A program made the translations under genes and the position numbers. This document shows, one piece after another, positions 5,992 through 9,523 of a stretch of DNA of 9,523 nucleotides. Location: NCBI GenBank assembly GCA_027296185.1, contig JAPUJL010000162.1, forward strand, positions 1-9,523, in the 5' to 3' direction. The notes under the pieces were generated by a model. That model was not told the origin of the DNA and ran no database searches. It saw nothing but the letters and a program-made list of their open reading frames with translations. This DNA comes from SAR324 cluster bacterium. Lineage in GTDB: Bacteria; SAR324; JACQKK01. Within the stretch, counting starts at the first letter, position 1. Each line of letters opens with the position of its first letter.

Positions 5992-6822
5992 ATGGGTAAG
6001 GTGTTGAGTGCGGCGGAGATCGAAAATTACCGGACGGAGGGCTACCATACTCCGCTGCGGGTGCTCACCGCCGGGGAAGCCGCGGGCTACCGGGCCAAGT
6101 TCGAAGCGTGGGAACGGAGCGTGGGAGGCGCGCCGCCCCGGCAGTATTTGCAGAAATGCCACCTGCTGTTTACCTGGGCCAACGAGCTGGTGCGGAACCC
6201 CAAGGTGCTCGACGCGGTGGAGGACGTTCTCGGACCCAACCTCCTGGTCTGGAGCTCCCAGTTCTTCAACAAGGAACCCCACAGCGAAGACTACGTCTCC
6301 TGGCACCAGGACGCGACCTATTGGGGTCTCAGCGAGCACACCGAGATGAGCGCGTGGATCGCCCTGGCGCCCAGCACGCCTGAGAGTGGCTGCATGCGCG
6401 TCGTCCCCGGAACCCACCGGGAGCAAGTGACCCACAAAGATACCTTCGCCGGCGGCAACATGCTTTCGCGGGGCCAGATAGCGCAGTTGGACGTGGACGA
6501 TTCGAAGGTGGTCGATCTCGTGCTCCAGCCGGGGGAGATGTCCCTGCACCACGTGCTGATCGTCCATGGCTCCGGGCCCAACACTTCCGACGAGCGGCGC
6601 ATCGGATTCGTGACCCGCTACATTCCGACTCACCTCAAGCAGGTGGAGGGTCCCCGGGACAGCGCACTGCTGGTGCGCGGGGAGGACGCCTACGGTCACT
6701 TCGAGCTGGAGCCCGACCCGGTGCGGGACTTCGATCCGGAGATGGTGGCGCTGCACAAGGCGGTCAGCGAGCGGCAGGCCAAGATTCTCTACCGGGGCAC
6801 GGATAAGTCGCCCTACGCGTGA
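5992..6822 (+). CDS. phytanoyl-CoA dioxygenase (PhyH) family Fe(II)/2-oxoglutarate oxygenase
   Basis: A 276-residue double-stranded beta-helix oxygenase expected to couple 2-oxoglutarate decarboxylation to hydroxylation of an organic substrate in the cytoplasm. The iron triad is readable as His105 and Asp107 in WHQDATYWGL and His192 in VLIVHGSGPN. Arg202 or Arg203 in ERRIGFVTRYIP fits the 2-oxoglutarate-binding arginine. The aspartate is present, so it is a hydroxylase type and not one of the halogenases that replace it. Other family blocks are SGCMRVVPGTHR (132-143) and LQPGEMSLHHV (178-188). Length is normal for bacterial members, and the start follows AGGA at a usual distance. It is the first gene of an apparent operon with TRAP transporter genes, 99 bp before dctP, which suggests the imported solute or its product is the substrate. 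The actual substrate is unknown, since this family ranges over ectoine, lipids, phosphonates and natural products. Confidence 0.92.
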   Translation: MGKVLSAAEIENYRTEGYHTPLRVLTAGEAAGYRAKFEAWERSVGGAPPRQYLQKCHLLFTWANELVRNPKVLDAVEDVLGPNLLVWSSQFFNKEPHSEDYVSWHQDATYWGLSEHTEMSAWIALAPSTPESGCMRVVPGTHREQVTHKDTFAGGNMLSRGQIAQLDVDDSKVVDLVLQPGEMSLHHVLIVHGSGPNTSDERRIGFVTRYIPTHLKQVEGPRDSALLVRGEDAYGHFELEPDPVRDFDPEMVALHKAVSERQAKILYRGTDKSPYA

Positions 6823-6836
6823 GTTTCCGCAGCCCC

Positions 6837-6886
6837 CGCCGTCCGGTGACGCGCGCGGGGCGGGCTCGGCGGCACGCCGGACGGCG
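6837..6886 (+). promoter_or_regulatory. intercistronic stem-loop between oxygenase gene and dctP
   Basis: A perfect 10-bp inverted repeat, CGCCGTCCGG (6837-6846) and CCGGACGGCG (6877-6886), encloses a 30-base GC-rich loop in the 99-bp gap. No T-run follows, so it is not an ordinary terminator. It could slow degradation or processing of the downstream dctP message, or act as an operator for a separate dctP promoter. Confidence 0.45.
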
Positions 6887-6921
6887 CATCCAACCGGCCA
6901 ACAATCGAGGAGGGTCCTACC

Positions 6922-8001
6922 GTGATCCAACGGCAAACGCGTCGGCGGGCGGCCACCGCCGCAATCCTGGGCGCCCTGATCGTCCTGGCGGGGCTCGGTG
7001 CCTGCGAGCAAAAGGCTCAGCAGAGCGGCCAAACCCCTGCCGCCGATTTCGGGAAGCGCTTCAAGTGGAAGATACAGTCCCTGTGGCAGGCCGGCTCCAT
7101 CAGCCAGGACGTGTTCGTCCGGTGGACCGAGCAGGTCAAGGCCGTGACCGGCGGGCGGCTGGAGATCGAGCCGCTGCCGGTGGGGACAGTGGTGGCCTAC
7201 AATGAGACCGTCGACGCGGTGGGCTCGGGGATCTTGGACGGCGTCCACGGGGGCGGAGGCTATTCCGCGGGGAAGGAGGTCGGGTTCGCGCTCATTACCG
7301 ACCTGAACGCCGCCTACGAGACCCCCTACCAATTCCAGATGTGGTACGAGTACGAGGGCGGCAAGGAATTGGCCCAGGAGCTGTACAACGACTTCAACAT
7401 GTACTTCATCGGCCCCGTGTTCTGGGGGGCCGAATCGATTCCCGCCAAGCGCCCCATCCGCTCCATCGAGGAATTCCGGGGGGTCAAGCTCCGCTCGCCG
7501 GAGGGGATGGCCCAGGAAATCTTCCGCAAGATCGGCGCGGCGCCGGTCAACATTCCGGGCAGCGAGGTGTACACGGCCCTGGACCGGGGCGTGATCGAGG
7601 CGACCGACTGGGGCACCCTGGGGATGAACGAGGATCTGGGCTACCACAAGATCGCGCCCTTCCCAATTTATCCGGGTATCCACTCCATGCCGGGCACCGA
7701 CGTGGCGGTCAATCTGGACCGCTGGAACGAGCTGCCACCCGACATCCAGGCCATCCTCGAGGTCACCGTGCGGGATTTCGCCCGGGACATGATCCAGACC
7801 ATGGAGATGGTTGACAGACGCGTCGCCGCGGAGGCGGCCGGCAAGGGGGTGACCCTGGTGAATTGGACGCCCGAGGCGCGCAAGGAATTGCGGGAGGTTG
7901 CCGCCACGGTGTGGAAGGAGTATTCCGCCCGCAGCGAAATGGGCAAGAAAATCTACGAATCCCAGATCGCCTTCCTGAAAAAGCTCGGCCTGATCGATTG
8001 A
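6922..8001 (+). CDS. dctP: TRAP transporter solute-binding lipoprotein (DctP family, mannitol/chloroaromatic-type)
   Basis: A 359-residue extracytoplasmic binding protein that captures an organic anion and hands it to the DctQM permease. The GTG start at 6922 has GAGGAGGG seven bases upstream. Residues 1-28 are a signal peptide with a lipobox LGAC, so Cys28 should be lipidated; Glu29 at +2 is not the inner-membrane retention residue Asp used in E. coli. The mature part has the DctP fold. GVKLRSPEGMAQEIF (187-201) contains the family arginine, Arg191, which typically binds the substrate carboxylate. VIEATDWGTLGMNEDLGYHKIA (224-245) is typical of the subgroup annotated mannitol/chloroaromatic or 2-oxo-acid TRAP. 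Most TRAP binding proteins are soluble and periplasmic, so lipid anchoring is somewhat unusual. It is followed by a stem-loop and a long gap before dctQ. The substrate is probably a carboxylate, by inference from Arg191. Confidence 0.93.
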   Translation: MIQRQTRRRAATAAILGALIVLAGLGACEQKAQQSGQTPAADFGKRFKWKIQSLWQAGSISQDVFVRWTEQVKAVTGGRLEIEPLPVGTVVAYNETVDAVGSGILDGVHGGGGYSAGKEVGFALITDLNAAYETPYQFQMWYEYEGGKELAQELYNDFNMYFIGPVFWGAESIPAKRPIRSIEEFRGVKLRSPEGMAQEIFRKIGAAPVNIPGSEVYTALDRGVIEATDWGTLGMNEDLGYHKIAPFPIYPGIHSMPGTDVAVNLDRWNELPPDIQAILEVTVRDFARDMIQTMEMVDRRVAAEAAGKGVTLVNWTPEARKELREVAATVWKEYSARSEMGKKIYESQIAFLKKLGLID

Positions 8002-8002
8002 A

Positions 8003-8042
8003 GCCCGCCCGCAGCCGGCGAGAGCCGAGCTGCCGGGCGGGC
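8003..8042 (+). promoter_or_regulatory. stable stem-loop directly after the dctP stop codon
   Basis: The arm GCCCGCCCG (8003-8011) pairs perfectly with CGGGCGGGC (8034-8042). Inside, CAG (8012-8014) pairs with CTG (8030-8032), and CGGC-GAGA-GCCG (8016-8027) closes with a GNRA tetraloop. The structure starts one base after the stop codon and has no T-run. This fits an mRNA-stabilising or partial-termination element that keeps dctP message more abundant than the permease messages, as known for binding-protein operons such as maltose and other transporters. The function is inferred. Confidence 0.6.
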
Positions 8043-8325
8043 CTGCACCGGCCCCCTACCGCCGTAGCCGATGGCGCGCCGCGCAGGCCCGATCCCCACT
8101 GGCCGAGCCCGAGCCGAGCCGTGTTTCCGCACGCGGCGCCGGTAGCCCCGTGGCAGCCTGCCTCGCGGCCGCCGGCGGAAGGCGCGGGCCAGGCCGGGTT
8201 CCTGCCGGCAGGGGATGGGCGCGCCGCATCCATCCCGCCGGAAGTCGATGCAGGCCGCGCGGCGCTTGGGTGGACGTCGTGAAAATCCCTTGGGACCCCC
8301 ATCGGGGCCAGCAGAGGTGCGATCG
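8043..8325. other. long dctP-dctQ gap without a convincing gene
   Basis: TRAP P, Q and M genes are usually closely spaced, yet here 283 bases separate the post-dctP hairpin from dctQ. Frames through it are arginine-, proline- and alanine-rich and lack family-like sequence. The frame upstream of the dctQ start (from 8215) is open, but I judge it non-coding because DctQ homology begins at 8326. A perfect palindrome CCTGCCGGCAGG lies at 8201-8212. It may hold an internal promoter or further RNA structure for the permease genes; no promoter is recognisable. Confidence 0.45.
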
Positions 8326-8802
8326 ATGAATCGAGTCGACCGGCTAGCCAAGTTCATCGGCGACAAGTTCAGCTATTTCTTCCTCGCCGTCGTGGCGCTG
8401 ACCGCCTACGAGGTGATGATGCGCTACGTCTTCAACTCTCCCACGTTCTGGGTGCACGAGGCGTCCATCGCCCTCTGCGCCGTGGCCTTCGTCTTCGGCG
8501 GTCCCTACGTGCTTCAGGAGCGCGGTCACATCACCATCGCCGCGATCTACGAGCGGTTGCCGCAGCGGGTGCGGCGGCCGCTGGACGGCATCAATCTGGC
8601 GATCGTCGTGCTGTACCTGATCGCCCTGGGGTACGGCGCGGCGATTCAGGCGGGGAAATCCATCGCCGTCATGGAGGACACCGGAACCGCCTCCCATTTG
8701 CCCACGCCGCCGGTCGTCAAAACCTTCCTCGTCCTGGGCGTGGCGCTGATGATCCTCCAGGCGCTGGCGCATTTGGCCGCCCACCTCCGCCGCCGTTCCT
8801 GA
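8326..8802 (+). CDS. dctQ: TRAP transporter small permease subunit
   Basis: A 158-residue inner-membrane protein with four predicted transmembrane helices (about 16-36, 45-63, 88-108 and 129-150). It is the normal size and topology for DctQ, which pairs with DctM to form the sodium-driven membrane part of a TRAP transporter. Family marks are MRYVFNSPTFWVHE (32-45), the arginine-asparagine-tryptophan-glutamate pattern at the first loop, and RGHITIAAIYERLP (66-79) after the second helix. I chose the ATG at 8326 because AGAGG stands eight bases upstream and the protein then begins with the usual short amphipathic leader. An in-frame ATG at 8215 would add 37 residues of non-family sequence. It ends 11 bases before dctM, so the two permease genes are translationally close. 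Confidence 0.92.
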   Translation: MNRVDRLAKFIGDKFSYFFLAVVALTAYEVMMRYVFNSPTFWVHEASIALCAVAFVFGGPYVLQERGHITIAAIYERLPQRVRRPLDGINLAIVVLYLIALGYGAAIQAGKSIAVMEDTGTASHLPTPPVVKTFLVLGVALMILQALAHLAAHLRRRS

Positions 8803-8813
8803 AGAGCCTCGGG

Positions 8814-9523
8814 ATGAGCATCGAGATCATCACCCTGTTGATGGTGGGCGGGGTTTTCCTGCTGCTGTCCATGGGTGTGCCGATGGCCTTCGGCCTGGGC
8901 GCGGTGGCCGCCGTCGCGGCGGTGGCGAACTTCGGGCCGATCGGGCTGACCCTCGTCGCCAGCCGCGTGTACAGCTTCATGAACGAGTACGTGCTGGTGG
9001 CCGTACCCATGTTCATCCTGATGGCCTCGATCATGGAGCGCTCCGGCGTCGCGCGGGACTTGTTCCGGGCGATGCACGTCTGGGCCGGCGGCATCCGGGG
9101 CGGCCTGGCCGTCCAGACCCTCCTGGCCGCGGTGATCATGGCCGCCATGACGGGCATCATCGGCGGGGAGATCGTGCTGCTGGGCCTGATCGCCCTACCC
9201 CAGATGCTGCGCCTCAAGTACGACAAGAACCTGGCCATCGGCACCATCTGCGCCGGGGGCTCGCTGGGCTCGATGATCCCGCCCAGCTTGGTGCTGATCA
9301 TCTACGGCCTGACGGTGAACGTCTCCATCGGCGACCTGTTCATGGCCACGGTCATCCCCGGGCTCTTTCTCGCGGGGCTCTACATCGTTTACATTCTGGT
9401 GCGCTGTTACCTGAATCCGGCACTGGGCCCCCCGGCGCCCCTGGAGGAGCGGCAGATGCCCCTTCGCCAGAAGCTGGCCTTGCTCAAGGGCGTGATCCTG
9501 CCGATCCTCATCGCCGCATCGGT
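8814..9523 (+). CDS. dctM: TRAP transporter large permease subunit, cut by the window end
   Basis: The first 236 complete codons of the large, sodium-coupled TRAP permease; full-length DctM proteins are usually about 425-450 residues, so slightly over half is present. The frame stays open to the last base. It begins MSIEIITLLMVGGVFLLLSM and shows several hydrophobic helices. The first conserved DctM region is AAMTGIIGGEIVLLGLIALPQM (110-131), followed by AGGSLGSMIPPSLVLIIYG (147-165). The TGIIGGE form, in place of the common SGSS-type loop, fits the mannitol/chloroaromatic or 2-oxo-acid subgroup and agrees with the DctP type. The start ATG has a weak GAAGAG upstream and lies 11 bases after the dctQ stop, consistent with coupling. 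Truncation is a window edge effect, with no sign of damage. Confidence 0.93.
   Translation, partial: MSIEIITLLMVGGVFLLLSMGVPMAFGLGAVAAVAAVANFGPIGLTLVASRVYSFMNEYVLVAVPMFILMASIMERSGVARDLFRAMHVWAGGIRGGLAVQTLLAAVIMAAMTGIIGGEIVLLGLIALPQMLRLKYDKNLAIGTICAGGSLGSMIPPSLVLIIYGLTVNVSIGDLFMATVIPGLFLAGLYIVYILVRCYLNPALGPPAPLEERQMPLRQKLALLKGVILPILIAAS

Noticed and set aside
6960..6978. A 19-mer CGCAATCCTGGGCGCCCTG matches positions 1-19 with one mismatch.
   Set aside because: In dctP it encodes signal-peptide residues, while the copy at the window edge lies in a different context and similarity ends at once on the right; probably coincidence of GC-rich sequence.
5974..7683. A 569-codon open frame on the minus strand across the oxygenase gene and dctP.
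   Set aside because: It is antisense to two recognised families, its sequence shows no domain, and it crosses the gap between them without any change of character.
8215..8325. N-terminal extension of dctQ from an upstream ATG.
   Set aside because: The added residues are charged and proline-rich, do not match DctQ, and the ATG at 8326 has a better ribosome site and the expected leader before helix one.

Overview
This is a high-GC window, about two thirds G+C by eye, with strongly GC-biased third codon positions. It carries a tripartite TRAP transporter operon, an exported lactonase-like protein, a PhyH-type oxygenase and palindromic intergenic repeats. Together these point to a Gram-negative bacterium, most likely a proteobacterium or a deep-branching relative; the sequence alone does not settle the lineage. 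There are no tRNA, rRNA, CRISPR, transposase, phage or obvious defence genes. The content is catabolic and transport-related.

Left part (1-3556). A short plus-strand fragment at 2-142 looks like the 3' end of a gene, possibly with a frameshift. It converges on a minus-strand block. In transcription order the block holds a zinc-dependent MDR alcohol dehydrogenase (3556-2429), a small degenerate GIY-YIG protein (2332-2102), a 320-bp gap with a nested palindromic repeat (1912-2018), a winged-helix class I SAM methyltransferase (1780-707) and a single-domain VOC/extradiol-type protein (695-153). The last two are 11 nt apart and clearly form an operon.

Middle part (3557-5991). A 463-bp divergent region separates the alcohol dehydrogenase from an exported SMP-30/gluconolactonase-like protein (4020-5114). 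The region carries two 55-bp direct repeats exactly 80 bp apart, a shorter third copy and several perfect palindromes. A strong Rho-independent terminator (5146-5185) follows the lactonase and lies between it and a convergent small secreted protein of unknown function (5635-5258).

Right part (5992-9523). An apparent operon reads phytanoyl-CoA-dioxygenase-family oxygenase, TRAP solute-binding lipoprotein (dctP, GTG start), small TRAP permease (dctQ) and large TRAP permease (dctM, cut by the window end). GC-rich stem-loops lie between the oxygenase and dctP and directly after the dctP stop. A 283-bp region with no convincing gene follows the second one before dctQ.

Working model (inference): the TRAP system imports an organic anion, and the PhyH-family Fe(II)/2-oxoglutarate oxygenase hydroxylates it or a derivative. 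The exported SMP-30 protein, the alcohol dehydrogenase, the VOC protein and the methyltransferase may be accessory steps for lactone, alcohol or aromatic intermediates. The substrate cannot be read from the sequence. No clearly new system is proven here. The best leads are the oxygenase-TRAP pairing, the repeat-rich divergent control region, the nested palindrome and the post-dctP stem-loop.
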